Below are positions 8,257 through 17,618 of a DNA stretch of 64,000 nt, piece by piece. The notes beneath the pieces were generated by a model, which saw only the letters and a program-made list of their open reading frames with translations, had not been told where the DNA came from and made no database searches. This DNA is from JAAUTS01 sp038250235. GTDB lineage: Bacteria; Verrucomicrobiota; Verrucomicrobiia; Methylacidiphilales; JAAUTS01. Each line of letters opens with the position of its first letter. The first letter of the stretch is position 1. The stretch covers positions 1 through 64,000 of the forward strand of contig JBBSCO010000006.1 of the NCBI GenBank assembly GCA_038250235.1. The letters are read 5' to 3'. Position numbers and translations under genes: made by a program.

Positions 8257-8952
8257 CTACTCTTCACGTCTTCCCATCAACAGCGGTAGCAGGTGCCAGA
8301 GAAAATAGGCCAGTGAGGTAATAAAAGCTGCGACATAGGTCCAGGCTGCGGCGTTCAGGACTTCATTGACTGCACGTTCTTCTTCCTCTCCACGGGTGAT
8401 CCTCAGGCCGCTAAGAACAATCCTGGCCCGCCGTGTGGCATCGAATTCGACCGGCAATGTCACCAGGTTAAAAACCATGATTACGCCCCAGGATACAGCC
8501 ATGATCAGCAACCCTGTCCACGTGCTCAACAGTCCCGTTAACATCCCAAGGATGGGCAGCCACATGACTACTTGGGAGGCATAGCTGGTGGCCCCGACCG
8601 CCAGCATCCTCCACTGAAGCGGAGCATAGGCGATGGAATGTTGAATGGCATGACCGGCTTCGTGGGCGGCAACGCCGACGGCGGAGGCGGAAGATCCATG
8701 ATAGTTGTCCGGGCTCAAGACCAGACGCTTGTGTAAAGGATCATAATGATCCCCAAGCATTCCGGGTTGTTCCACGATTTCCACATCCCGGATACCGGCT
8801 TTTTCCAGAATCATGGAAGCCGCCTGTGCTCCGTTGAGGCCGGATTTTACAGGAGTTTCACAGTGACGTTTGTAAACACGTTTAACTCTCCAGGAGGCCA
8901 GGAGTGACAATCCCATCGTACCAACAAACAGTAGTATAGCAAACAGTGACAT
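8257..8952 (-). CDS. YugP-type neutral zinc metallopeptidase, membrane
   Basis: The start is set at the ATG at 8952, just before a hydrophobic segment; the frame extends upstream to 9030 into the divergent regulator region. The protein (231 aa) has an N-terminal membrane helix, the zinc-binding motif HEAGHAIQHS near residue 113, two more hydrophobic segments (about 130-185) and a C-terminal helix. The LPVEFDATRRA segment after the membrane region supplies the conserved acidic residue typical of the family. These proteins are predicted membrane-embedded peptidases with unknown substrates. The gene reads away from the LysR gene at 9046. Confidence 0.85.
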   Translation of the reverse strand: MSLFAILLFVGTMGLSLLASWRVKRVYKRHCETPVKSGLNGAQAASMILEKAGIRDVEIVEQPGMLGDHYDPLHKRLVLSPDNYHGSSASAVGVAAHEAGHAIQHSIAYAPLQWRMLAVGATSYASQVVMWLPILGMLTGLLSTWTGLLIMAVSWGVIMVFNLVTLPVEFDATRRARIVLSGLRITRGEEEERAVNEVLNAAAWTYVAAFITSLAYFLWHLLPLLMGRREE

Positions 8953-9045
8953 AGGGGTTTCTTTCTTTGAATAAGTTGAATATAGTTGATGGCAATCGAT
9001 TGAAAATGTCGTTGATTCAATGCAATTCATAGATAAAGTCTATGG

Positions 9046-9951
9046 ATGCAAAGCTGGCTCAATTACCATCACCTGCTTTATTTCTGGACCGTTGTCCGCG
9101 AGGGAGGGGTCGGTAAGGCGGCCCGGAAATTGCACGTCAGCCAACCCACGGTCAGTGCCCAGATCCGGCAGTTGGAAGAGGCTTTCGGGGAAAAACTTCT
9201 CCGCAAGGCAGGTCGCCGTTTACAGCCGACTGACTCAGGTCAGATAGTTCTGGGTTATGCCGATGAAATTTTCTCTTTGGGGAATGAGCTGTTGCTCACT
9301 ATAAGGCACAGTTTTGGTCACCGCCGCCTGAGGCTTCATCTTGGGGTCGTGGATTCTGTTTCCAAACTTTTGGTTTCCGGGCTTTTGGGGCCTTTGTTGG
9401 AGCGGAAGGAGGATATCCATTTCATTTGCCGGGAAGGAAGTCTGCAGGATCTGGCGGGTCAGTTGGCCATTTACAAGTTGGATGCCATTTTGGCGGATGA
9501 GCCCCTGGGCAGCACACTGGCGGTGAAGGCTTTTAACACCAAGCTGGCTCATGATCCCGTGGTATGGGTGGCATCGGCGGGACGAGCCGCCTCCTTAAAG
9601 AAGCGGTTTCCGCACTCTTTGGACGGCGCCCCGGTCATTTTGCCTACCGAGGAAATGCCTTTGCGAAGAGTGATTGAGGACTGGTTCCGGCGCAGCAAAA
9701 TTCAGCCCCGGATTGTGGCCGAGGTTCAGGATACGGCCCTGATGAAGAACCTGGCTGCCGACGGAATCGGCAGCGCCCCCATGCCTGCTTCGATCCTGGG
9801 ACCTCTCGCCAAAGCTTATGGATTGCAGAAGCTGGGCGTCGCTTCAGGGGCCTTTTCCGATCTTTATCTTTGTACCGTGGAGAGGAAAGTCGAGCATCCC
9901 CTGTTGCTCGAACTGCTGGGCCGTAGTTTCAAACGCGGCAGTCAAAAGTAG
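9046..9951 (+). CDS. LysR-type transcriptional regulator (downstream flank of the dab operon)
   Basis: Residues 1-65 form the winged helix-turn-helix, with the recognition region ARKLHVSQPTVSAQIRQLEE. The effector-binding domain follows (about 90-290). The opening LNYHHLLYFWTV and overall length are close to NhaR-like regulators and to the second LysR at 15113, so the two are likely paralogs. It converges on cysD, overlapping its 3' end by 10 bp. Its targets cannot be read from sequence; the divergent zinc peptidase and the neighbouring dab-cysD operon are candidates. Confidence 0.85.
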   Translation: MQSWLNYHHLLYFWTVVREGGVGKAARKLHVSQPTVSAQIRQLEEAFGEKLLRKAGRRLQPTDSGQIVLGYADEIFSLGNELLLTIRHSFGHRRLRLHLGVVDSVSKLLVSGLLGPLLERKEDIHFICREGSLQDLAGQLAIYKLDAILADEPLGSTLAVKAFNTKLAHDPVVWVASAGRAASLKKRFPHSLDGAPVILPTEEMPLRRVIEDWFRRSKIQPRIVAEVQDTALMKNLAADGIGSAPMPASILGPLAKAYGLQKLGVASGAFSDLYLCTVERKVEHPLLLELLGRSFKRGSQK

Positions 9952-10862
9952 CCTTCTTTCTTTTTTTCTTCCATGGAGGCATTGCTGTCAAAATCGATCA
10001 GGCGGCCCTGGCGTTCTGATGTTTTGGCCAGGATCATCTCTTGGACGATTTTTTCCACGCTGTCGGCATCGGACTCGATGGCTCCTGTCAATGGGTAGCA
10101 TCCCAGTGTGCGGAAACGGACGTTGCGCTGTTCGGCAACCTCGCCGGGTTCCAGTGGCATCCGTTCATCATCCTGCATGATCCAGGTTCCGCTGCGGCTG
10201 ACCACGGGCCGGATCTTCGCCAGGTAAAGAGGCACGATGGGTATTTTCTCTTTTAGAATATACAGCCAGATATCCAGTTCTGTCCAATTGGACAAGGGGA
10301 AGATGCGCATACATTCGCCCTGGTTTTCCCGGCCATTGAAGATCCGCCATAACTCAGGCCTCTGGCTTTTGGGATCCCATTGGTGGAATTTGTTGCGCAC
10401 GCTGTAAACACGCTCTTTGGCCCGCGATTTCTCTTCATCACGCCGGGCACCTCCAAAAGCGGCATCGAAATGATAGTGATCCAGGGCCTGTTTGAGTGCC
10501 TCGGTCTTCATGATGTGGGTGTGTTTTTCAGAGCCGTGCTCGATGGGATTGATGTTTTGCCGGATGCCATCAGGATTGATCCACACCCGCATGTCCAGCC
10601 CCAGATCCAGGGTTAGACGGTCGCGAAAGCTGCCCATTTCCTGGAACTCCCAGCGAGTGTCAACATGAAGCAGGGGGAAGGGGATGCGCCCCGGGAAAAA
10701 AGCTTTTTGTGCCAGGCGCAACATGACGGTGGAATCTTTGCCTATCGAATATAACATGACCGGATTTTGGAATTCGGCCGCCACCTCGCGCAGGATGTGA
10801 ATGCTCTCGGCTTCCAGCTCTTGGAGATGGGAGAGGCGGTAACTGCTGATTTGTGTACTCAT
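9942..10862 (-). CDS. cysD: Sulfate adenylyltransferase subunit 2 CysD
   Basis: The 306-aa product is a PAPS-reductase/N-type ATP pyrophosphatase fold with the PP-loop in the form YSIGKDSTVM (about residues 38-47). Other family marks are LLHVDTRWEF, GGARRDEEKSRAKER, and the C-terminal RTLGCYPLTGA segment. CysD makes APS from ATP and sulfate together with the GTPase subunit CysN. No cysN lies in the window; the gene is instead the last in the dabB-dabA-cysD run, 4 bp after dabA. Either cysN is elsewhere, or CysD is recruited to this operon for another reason. The catalytic-loop residues look intact. Confidence 0.9.
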   Translation of the reverse strand: MSTQISSYRLSHLQELEAESIHILREVAAEFQNPVMLYSIGKDSTVMLRLAQKAFFPGRIPFPLLHVDTRWEFQEMGSFRDRLTLDLGLDMRVWINPDGIRQNINPIEHGSEKHTHIMKTEALKQALDHYHFDAAFGGARRDEEKSRAKERVYSVRNKFHQWDPKSQRPELWRIFNGRENQGECMRIFPLSNWTELDIWLYILKEKIPIVPLYLAKIRPVVSRSGTWIMQDDERMPLEPGEVAEQRNVRFRTLGCYPLTGAIESDADSVEKIVQEMILAKTSERQGRLIDFDSNASMEEKKKEGYF

Positions 10863-10866
10863 AAAA

Positions 10867-13395
10867 TTATGTCAGGATTGTCCAGCGGCCCTTGCCGCCG
10901 TAGTGGAAGATTGAACTGCCGAAGTCTTCCATGGCGAAGAGGTGCAGCCACTGGTTGTCAGCCAATTCACCGACAGCGGGGTGCTTCAGCAGGACGCGGT
11001 GGATTTTTTCCCTCGGGGCCTCAATGAAAACCCCCAGCCTCAGGGGTTCATGCACCCAGGAGGTTCCGTCATGCAGGGATTGCATGGGAAGCCCGGTTTG
11101 CAGGTCACCGCCGTTGCCCTGCCAGATTCCAAGCGCGCCAACGACGTTGTGGATGGTTTTGTTGCCACTGCCGAAGAGGCGGTTGTTTGCTGTTGAGGCA
11201 TAATATTGGAGGTTGATCCAATTGGCCACGACGACGGGAGCAGTCAGGATCAATTCCAGGACTTTGGAATCCGGATCGCCGGAATGTTCGTAATCATGCA
11301 GAAAAGTCCGCCCGGCGAGATTTAGTTTCTTGGTCCTCTCCCGTGGTGCGGCGATCAGCGCAGCATTGGCGGCCAGTCCCCATTCGGGTCTTACCTGGGC
11401 CCAATCCCTGCTGCGGGTCCGGATTTTTTGCTCAAGTTGGCTATCATCTGGCGATAGGCCGAGGCGTGGGGATCTTTCCGTCCGTGTATGCCGTGAGGCC
11501 TCTTGCAGCCAGGCAATCGTCTGGTTCCACTCTTCCAAGTGTGAGGCGGGGACAGCGTCCTCTTCAAAGAGTTCCACATCATCGGTAGTGGTGGTATGCT
11601 GTCCTGCCAGGAAGTGGGTATCCGCAGGAATCTCGATGCCGCGATGCTTTAATCCTTCCCGTACGGCAGGTTCATTCAGGATGTTGGCGGCGATGCGCGC
11701 ATTGACCTGGCCGGCGTGTCCGCCGCAGGCGCCGCAATCCAGTCCGGAGGCATAGGGGTTGTTATTGGTGGCGCTTCCGTGTCCACAGAAGAGCACCAGG
11801 CGGGCGAAGCCGGAGGTCAGCCCTAGGTTGCGGAGGGCGCTTTCCGCCAAATTGAGCTGGTCGGCTGAGGGAATGCCTGAGTCATGTGAATGGCCGGGGT
11901 TCTGAGAATGATTGTGCTGACAGGCGGATGTGAGTTGAGGTCGTGTCGCAGGCGCCTTGGATCGGGCGGAGTCTGTGCTTAAAGCAAGAGCGTCGCGGCC
12001 CAGCTTGAGGCCGAAAAAGAGCCCGGCGGTTTCCACGAAGGAGAAACAGGAGACGGCCGAGGTTTTGAAAGAGTTCCAGGAATAGTTCAGTTGCTTGTCA
12101 AACAGTTGTTTGCGCAGGGTCTTCTCCAAGGCCTTTTGTCCGCCGTTTTGCAAACCTTCCCGCACTTTGTAGGCGGGAGAAAGTAATACGGGGCATTGGG
12201 CGGAACCCCGTTCCTGACCAAGGAGAACATATTCGATTGCCATTCCGAAAAAACCCGCAAAGCCGGAAGTGAGGATGCCCGCGTTCCGGGCTTCCAAATG
12301 TCGGCGATAAATTTCCGAGCGGACATCGATGCAAAAAATGGCATGTAAGGAGGGCCGGGTTGCGGATGCCACTTTTACCTGGGCCTGGGAGCGCAAGGAA
12401 GTGGACAGGCGGCGTTGATAGCTTTTTTCCATGGCTATCTGAAGCAGGTAGCGTGGAAGTAATCCGAGGTCCGGTTGGAACTTTTGCATGGAAACCAGTT
12501 TCTCCTGCCAGATCCGGCCAAAGTCCGGCGTGCTCTGGCCCAGTTTCCGTAAAGCCAGGTCGTAGGCCAACCGGACAGCCAGTAATTCCGCCAGGCCTTG
12601 ATTTCCTTCACCGGGCATCAGGTTTTGTCTCACTTGGTATTGCACATAGGAGCTCCAACCCGAAATGCTGAGCAACTGACGGTGGAGAAAATCGACCTGC
12701 AGGCCGATTGGAATTTCCAGTGTATCCAGAGCTTCTTGAATGGCCAGGCCGGGGTCTTGAGGCAGAGTCTGCATGATCCCGGCAAAGGTCTTCAGTCCGG
12801 ACAGACCTGGATTGGCATCATGCCGGGCCGCTTCCCGCCAGGCAGTGTAGAAGGGTCGGTCGCGCCAGGGCATGCGCCAGGAGGATTGGCCTTCATCAAA
12901 GTAGACGGAACACCATTTGGAAATTTCCTCTGTGACGAAGGGTGCCCATTGTGTGTTGTAATGCAGATCCAGACAGTCGGCCACCGTCAGGGTGCGCTCT
13001 GTTCCGTCCGTGCCCGATTCTGCAAGCAGTTCCTGGCGCAGGGAGTCGGCCGTGTAATCTCCCAGAAATTTACTCCACGGGTCAGGCAGAGTCATCCGTG
13101 CCAGCGCAACTGCTTCTTGAATATCCGGGCCACTAATGTCTCCGGCATCAAGCCGTTGCAGATAATAATTGTCCGGCATGAGGATGTCCCCATGCGCGGT
13201 GCGTCGGAGCAGGGCTGCAGCCTCAAGGAAGTGGAGATTGGAGAGGCCCAGGAAAGGATTGACGGCCACAAAATCTTTTAAAGGCCACAGGGGCGGGATA
13301 CGCCGGCAAGCCTCGTCCACCGTCAAACGGGTGGAAGTATGGCATCCGGATGGTCTGGCTCCCAGGACAGTTGAATTTTCAATGGTGTCGTTCAT
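10867..13395 (-). CDS. dabA: DabA, DUF2309 subunit of the DAB inorganic carbon accumulation complex
   Basis: The start is the ATG at 13395: it overlaps the dabB stop as ATGA and is preceded by GAGGAAAG. The frame itself runs on to 13617. The 842-residue protein has the beta-carbonic-anhydrase-like zinc site of DabA. Cys355 and Asp357 (FCIDVRSE) and His539 and Cys554 (FCGHG, LDCGACGGH) match in order and spacing the four ligands described for Halothiobacillus DabA. DabA and the membrane subunit DabB convert CO2 to bicarbonate vectorially, driven by a cation gradient. A His-rich insertion (about 493-505) is a local oddity. The operon order is dabB, dabA, cysD. Confidence 0.92.
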   Translation of the reverse strand: MNDTIENSTVLGARPSGCHTSTRLTVDEACRRIPPLWPLKDFVAVNPFLGLSNLHFLEAAALLRRTAHGDILMPDNYYLQRLDAGDISGPDIQEAVALARMTLPDPWSKFLGDYTADSLRQELLAESGTDGTERTLTVADCLDLHYNTQWAPFVTEEISKWCSVYFDEGQSSWRMPWRDRPFYTAWREAARHDANPGLSGLKTFAGIMQTLPQDPGLAIQEALDTLEIPIGLQVDFLHRQLLSISGWSSYVQYQVRQNLMPGEGNQGLAELLAVRLAYDLALRKLGQSTPDFGRIWQEKLVSMQKFQPDLGLLPRYLLQIAMEKSYQRRLSTSLRSQAQVKVASATRPSLHAIFCIDVRSEIYRRHLEARNAGILTSGFAGFFGMAIEYVLLGQERGSAQCPVLLSPAYKVREGLQNGGQKALEKTLRKQLFDKQLNYSWNSFKTSAVSCFSFVETAGLFFGLKLGRDALALSTDSARSKAPATRPQLTSACQHNHSQNPGHSHDSGIPSADQLNLAESALRNLGLTSGFARLVLFCGHGSATNNNPYASGLDCGACGGHAGQVNARIAANILNEPAVREGLKHRGIEIPADTHFLAGQHTTTTDDVELFEEDAVPASHLEEWNQTIAWLQEASRHTRTERSPRLGLSPDDSQLEQKIRTRSRDWAQVRPEWGLAANAALIAAPRERTKKLNLAGRTFLHDYEHSGDPDSKVLELILTAPVVVANWINLQYYASTANNRLFGSGNKTIHNVVGALGIWQGNGGDLQTGLPMQSLHDGTSWVHEPLRLGVFIEAPREKIHRVLLKHPAVGELADNQWLHLFAMEDFGSSIFHYGGKGRWTILT

Positions 13396-15014
13396 GGATT
13401 TTCTTTCCTCGAAATGGTTGGAAGGGATGTGGGATGGAGCGGCCAGAATACAGCCACCATGCGGTTGGCCAGGGTGGTGAAGTAAAAACCGTTGCGGGCA
13501 TGGACATAAAAAGCCTGACAAAGTGGGTGCTTGTACCAGACTGGCAGTTGTGTCTGGAAAACCAGCACGGCCAGGAAGAGAAGAAAGGGGAAGGCCGCCA
13601 ATGCCCCTGCCATCCAATCCCAGCCGACTTTCTGGATCGGGAGCACGGGGGCGAGGAGGGACTCAAACAGGAAGTGAAGGCCAAAGCCGGCGAAGGAGAC
13701 CAGGCTGGCCAGAACCAATCCTGCGGCCACGATGATCACTCCCCGTGAGTGGCTCCAGAGATTCCATAACATGTAGGCCTGGCTGAACCAAAACACCAGG
13801 CCGAGGAAAAAGGCTCCAGGGTTTTTCCACAAATCCAAGCCCATTATCCAGGCGCTGCCGAAGGTCAGCAGGGCTGTGGCGGTCAGGGTTCCGGCCAGGG
13901 CCAGGGGATGGGCCCGCGGGAGGCTGTCCGGCACCCAGGCGGAGCGGGAGAGCTGAAGGATGCTGCCTGAACTCAAAAAGGCATGGGCCTTGTAGAGGGA
14001 GTGGGCCGTCAGGTGCAGTACCGCAAGGCTGAAGGCTCCCAGGCCGCATTCCAGCATCATGAAACCCATCTGTGCCACCGTTGAAAAAGCCAGGGCCCGT
14101 TTGATGCTGGCGTGGGTCAGCATGGTCAGAGAGGCGAACAACGCGGTGAATCCACCCACGAGGGCCAGAACCATCATTGCCTCCGGACTCAGCACCACCA
14201 CCGGGCTGAGGCGCACGATAAGGAATCCTCCGGCGTTGATGATTCCCGCATGCATGAGGGCGGACACCGGAGTTGGGGTCTCCATAGTATCAGGCAACCA
14301 ACTGTGGAAAGGGAATTGGGCAGACTTCAAAATGGCGCAGGCCACGAGTAGCAAGCCGATGAGAGTGAAAACCCCGGCGCTTTCATCGGTGGCAAGGGAG
14401 GCCTTCTGAAACAATTCCTGGAAATCCAGGGTTTGAAATTTTTGGTAAATCAGCAGGATGGCGGCGAGAAGGCAGATATCGCCCATACGGCTGAAAATGA
14501 ATTTTTTCCGGGCGGCCAACAGTGCTCCCGGACGATCCGGATAAAAAACCAGCAAACGATGGAGGCAGAGGCTGACGGCTATCCACGCAGCGGCGAAGAG
14601 GAGAAGGTTGCCGGAGATGGCCAGAACCAACACGGATCCGGATGTGAGGCAGAGCCAGCGTGTGAGAAGGCCCTGTTTGGGGTCACCGGCCAGATAATTT
14701 TCTGAATAGCGGAGAATCACGGCGGCCAAAAGTGAAACCAGGAGCAGTAAGATGGCCGACAGAACGTCGTAGTAGATGCCCAGCCGGAACGGTCCTACTT
14801 CCAGGAAAGTGGCAATGATGGGGCCTCCCAGCACCAGTGGCAGAATGGCCAGCAGGGAAGCTGCCAAAGAACCCAGTGCCAAGAGAGATCCCAGGCGGGC
14901 CGCCTTTTGCGGCTGGCGATCCAGCCAGGAGGATGGCAGCAGGGCGGTCAGGAGCAGTAAAAGCGGTGATGCCGCCGCCATGTATTTTCCTGTTTCGTTT
15001 ATCCATTCAATCAT
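13392..15014 (-). CDS. dabB: DabB, NuoL-like membrane subunit of the DAB complex
   Basis: The product is a 540-aa polytopic protein (about 14 helices) of the Complex I/Mrp antiporter family. It shows the conserved core AQFPFHSWLPDTMETPTPVSALMHAGIINAGG split over helices 7-8, and HASIKRALAFSTVAQMGFM. It is shorter than NuoL and lies directly before a DUF2309 gene, which marks it as DabB rather than a respiratory subunit. It is thought to couple cation influx to DabA-catalysed CO2 hydration. It is divergent from the LysR gene at 15113 across a 98-bp intergenic region. Confidence 0.9.
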   Translation of the reverse strand: MIEWINETGKYMAAASPLLLLLTALLPSSWLDRQPQKAARLGSLLALGSLAASLLAILPLVLGGPIIATFLEVGPFRLGIYYDVLSAILLLLVSLLAAVILRYSENYLAGDPKQGLLTRWLCLTSGSVLVLAISGNLLLFAAAWIAVSLCLHRLLVFYPDRPGALLAARKKFIFSRMGDICLLAAILLIYQKFQTLDFQELFQKASLATDESAGVFTLIGLLLVACAILKSAQFPFHSWLPDTMETPTPVSALMHAGIINAGGFLIVRLSPVVVLSPEAMMVLALVGGFTALFASLTMLTHASIKRALAFSTVAQMGFMMLECGLGAFSLAVLHLTAHSLYKAHAFLSSGSILQLSRSAWVPDSLPRAHPLALAGTLTATALLTFGSAWIMGLDLWKNPGAFFLGLVFWFSQAYMLWNLWSHSRGVIIVAAGLVLASLVSFAGFGLHFLFESLLAPVLPIQKVGWDWMAGALAAFPFLLFLAVLVFQTQLPVWYKHPLCQAFYVHARNGFYFTTLANRMVAVFWPLHPTSLPTISRKENP

Positions 15015-15112
15015 GTGAAATTCCCTTGCTGAAGATACTTAAACAAAAAATAGATGATTTGATCCAATAGATGTTCTTTTCATCATCGTTCTCTTTTGTA
15101 TATGTATAAATC
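15015..15112. promoter_or_regulatory. Divergent dabB / LysR control region with dyad
   Basis: This 98-bp AT-rich gap separates dabB from a divergent LysR gene, the classic arrangement for LysR control. A dyad GATGAT (15053-15058) with ATCATC (15082-15087) is visible, and GATTTGATCCAAT lies between them. These are plausible LysR contact sites; assignment is by position and symmetry only. Confidence 0.45.
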
Positions 15113-16009
15113 ATGTCTTTTCTTAATTATCACCACCTGCGCTATTTCCGGGCTGTGGCCAATGCCAACAACCTGACCCGCGCCGCCCGCGATCTGAATA
15201 TCTCGCAATCCGCCCTGAGCATACAGTTGCGCAAACTTGAGGAAAGCCTGGGACAGAAACTTTTTGACCGCCAACATAAAAAGCTGGTTTTGACCGGAAC
15301 CGGTCAACTGGTTCTTAGTTACGCGGAAACGATCTTCCGCAGTGGCGAGGAATTGATGGATACGCTTAGACACCAGACGGGTGGGCGGCGGCAGATTCTG
15401 AGGGTGGGGTCGGTCGCCACCATGTCGCGTAATTTCCAGATCGAATTCCTTCGCCCTCTGCTTCGAAACCCGGAGGTGGGGTTGGTCATTCGTTCCGGGA
15501 GTTTGCGGGAACTGCTCGAACAGTTGGAAGCCCACACCCTGGATTTCGTGTTTTCCAATCTGCCGGTGCGGAGGGATGCCCGGACCCGCTGGCATTGCCA
15601 TCTTTTGGATGAGCAACCGGTCAGCCTGGTGGGAAGAAAGATCAAAGGGGCCAGGCGTTTTAAATTTCCGGGCGATTTGAAAACCACTCCAGTTTTGTTG
15701 CCGAGTTTGGAAAGCAATATCCGCGCTGCCTTCGATCTCCTGATGGATCAGGCGGGGATACATCCTATTATTGCCGCCGAGGTTGACGATATGGCCATGT
15801 TGCGTCTTTTGGCCCGTGATTCCAACGCGCTGGCTCTCGTGCCGCGCGTGGTGGTCCGGGATGAATTGCGGGACGGTCTCCTGGTGGAGCGTTATCGCCT
15901 GCCTCTGATCAAAAAGAGCTTTTACGCCATCACTCCGGACCGGCATTTCCCGAACCTGCTGCTCCGCCAGCTTTTTGGGCAGCATGAAAAAAAGGATGTG
16001 TCTTCCTGA
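15113..16009 (+). CDS. LysR-type regulator divergent from the dab operon
   Basis: The 298-aa protein has an N-terminal winged helix-turn-helix (recognition segment ARDLNISQSALSIQLRKLEE) and a LysR effector domain (about residues 90-290). It begins LNYHHLRYFRAV, nearly as in the LysR at 9046. Divergent placement next to dabB strongly suggests it is the operon's regulator, comparable to CbbR/CcmR-type control of carbon uptake. The effector cannot be deduced. The start ATG follows a poorly defined ribosome-binding site. Confidence 0.88.
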   Translation: MSFLNYHHLRYFRAVANANNLTRAARDLNISQSALSIQLRKLEESLGQKLFDRQHKKLVLTGTGQLVLSYAETIFRSGEELMDTLRHQTGGRRQILRVGSVATMSRNFQIEFLRPLLRNPEVGLVIRSGSLRELLEQLEAHTLDFVFSNLPVRRDARTRWHCHLLDEQPVSLVGRKIKGARRFKFPGDLKTTPVLLPSLESNIRAAFDLLMDQAGIHPIIAAEVDDMAMLRLLARDSNALALVPRVVVRDELRDGLLVERYRLPLIKKSFYAITPDRHFPNLLLRQLFGQHEKKDVSS

Positions 16010-16155
16010 AACCAGAGATGGTTAATGGCAGCGTGATGGCTTAGCAATAAATGGCTTATGACCAGCCCGGATTTTTTCTAAAGACGGCACCAAGAGCCAG
16101 GGTTCATCTTTTTTCTGATTTTCTGCCAGTTTCTGGTCTGGTATTTAGTGGAATG

Positions 16156-16587
16156 CTAGTCCTTGATTTGAGCGGTTGTGTCCCGTCTGTTTCCCCGGGA
16201 TTGCTCGAGGTCGCGCAGTAAAATTTTCAGGGCCACGGTTGAAATATGGATTTCCCAAACTGATAGAAAGAGTGAAGCGATCATCAGCAGGAGGCTCAAC
16301 CCGAAAAAGAGGGCGGCGCTGTCGCTGAATCCGGTGTAGATCAGAAACATGCTTAGAGTGCAGAAGAGGAGGCTAAACACCCCGCTGACCTGCATACCCT
16401 GGATCAGGCCGATGCGAAGACGAAGATTCCGGATCTGGGCCAGAACATCTGCCTCGTGGTTCTTTTGATAGTCGGCATAGAGGGAGCGGACGAGGTTGGC
16501 CAGGCTGAGAAAACGGTTGGTGTAGGCCAATAGAAGAAGGCTGATAGCTGGGAAAAGCAGGGAAGGAGTGCTCAAGGGTATGTCCAT
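16156..16587 (-). CDS. DUF2721 membrane protein
   Basis: The 143-residue protein shows the DUF2721 opening LFPAISLLLLAYTNRFLSLA, followed by a polar helical hairpin (about 35-60) and two more membrane helices (about 65-115). The family has no known function. It stands alone between the dab regulator and the EamA transporter, transcribed opposite to both. Confidence 0.75.
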   Translation of the reverse strand: MDIPLSTPSLLFPAISLLLLAYTNRFLSLANLVRSLYADYQKNHEADVLAQIRNLRLRIGLIQGMQVSGVFSLLFCTLSMFLIYTGFSDSAALFFGLSLLLMIASLFLSVWEIHISTVALKILLRDLEQSRGNRRDTTAQIKD

Positions 16588-16667
16588 GGGGAATATTTAG
16601 CCCAATCCGGATGATTGTTCTATTTCCTTTTTTGAAAAAGCCGTGTCTGATGTGAAATCCTGATTGT

Positions 16668-17573
16668 ATGATGGCTTCTGTTTTAACTGCCTTCTTTTTT
16701 GCTCTCTCGGCGGTCACGGGCTCGCGTGCCGCCCGCTTGGTCGGGCCGGTCAATGCAAACTTCATCAGATTGTCCATTGCCACACTGATCCTGACGGTTT
16801 TTGCCCTGACTGCAGGGAAGGGTTTGGCGGGTCCTGGCCTGCCTGTTTTTTTGATGAGCGGCTTGATTGGATTCGGACTGGGGGACATTGCCCTTTTTCA
16901 TGCTTATGAAAGACTGGGGGCAAGACGTACGATTTTGTTGGCTCAATGCGGGGCAGTGCCTTTCGCGATTTTGACGGAGCTGGTTTGGCTGGGAACCGTC
17001 ATTACATGGCACCAGTTGCTTTGGATTGCGCTGATTCTGGGAGGTATTTGTCTGGCAGTTCTGCCCCGGAAAGAAAGCCCGGTGGCCGGGGATGTTTTGT
17101 GGAAAGGAGCTGGGTTCGGGATTCTTGCCGCTTTGGGCCAGGCCTGGGGTGCCGTGCTGAGCCGTAAAGCCGTGGCCATGAATGATGCCGTTGGTCTGAG
17201 TCTTGATGGCTGGACGAGTAGTTTTCAACGTATTCTGGCGGGACTGGTCGTTGCTGCCCTCTTTTTTGCCTGGTTCCACTGGAAAAAACGTTCGCGCACA
17301 AAACCGGTTCTGGCCAGCCTTGGCTCCCGTAACCGTTTACGGGCTGCTTTGCTATGTTTGGCCAATGCCTTGGCCGGGCCCGTGTTGGGCGTAGGTTTCT
17401 ATCAATGGGCCTTATCCGAAACGGCCAGTGGTATAGTTTTGGCTGTTGTGGCCACGACCCCGGTTGTCACCCTTCCCTTGGTCTGGGTTCTGGGCGAAGA
17501 TAAGCCTGAAGCCTTCCCGATCATTGGTTCGCTTCTGGCCGTTGGGGGTGTTGTTGGACTTTTGTTGCTTTGA
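16668..17573 (+). CDS. EamA/DMT-superfamily transporter
   Basis: The 301-residue protein has ten predicted membrane helices in two EamA repeats (about 1-135 and 150-300). The end of the second repeat reads LPLVWVLGEDKPEAFPIIGS, matching the conserved position of Glu/Pro in this superfamily. Members export metabolites or amino acids; substrate is unknown here. Its stop codon abuts the alternative TTG start of the following cyclic-nucleotide-binding gene. Confidence 0.85.
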   Translation: MMASVLTAFFFALSAVTGSRAARLVGPVNANFIRLSIATLILTVFALTAGKGLAGPGLPVFLMSGLIGFGLGDIALFHAYERLGARRTILLAQCGAVPFAILTELVWLGTVITWHQLLWIALILGGICLAVLPRKESPVAGDVLWKGAGFGILAALGQAWGAVLSRKAVAMNDAVGLSLDGWTSSFQRILAGLVVAALFFAWFHWKKRSRTKPVLASLGSRNRLRAALLCLANALAGPVLGVGFYQWALSETASGIVLAVVATTPVVTLPLVWVLGEDKPEAFPIIGSLLAVGGVVGLLLL

Positions 17574-17618
17574 TTGGCTAAAGGTTTGCCTTGGGATGAT
17601 GCACTCCGCTCTTGCGAT

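Noticed and set aside
10867..13617. 916-codon version of DabA
   Set aside because: The first 74 codons lie in dabB on the same strand; the ATG at 13395 has a ribosome-binding site and overlaps the dabB stop.
15083..15985. 300-codon frame antisense to the LysR gene
   Set aside because: It mirrors a clear LysR coding sequence; composition is that of a shadow frame.
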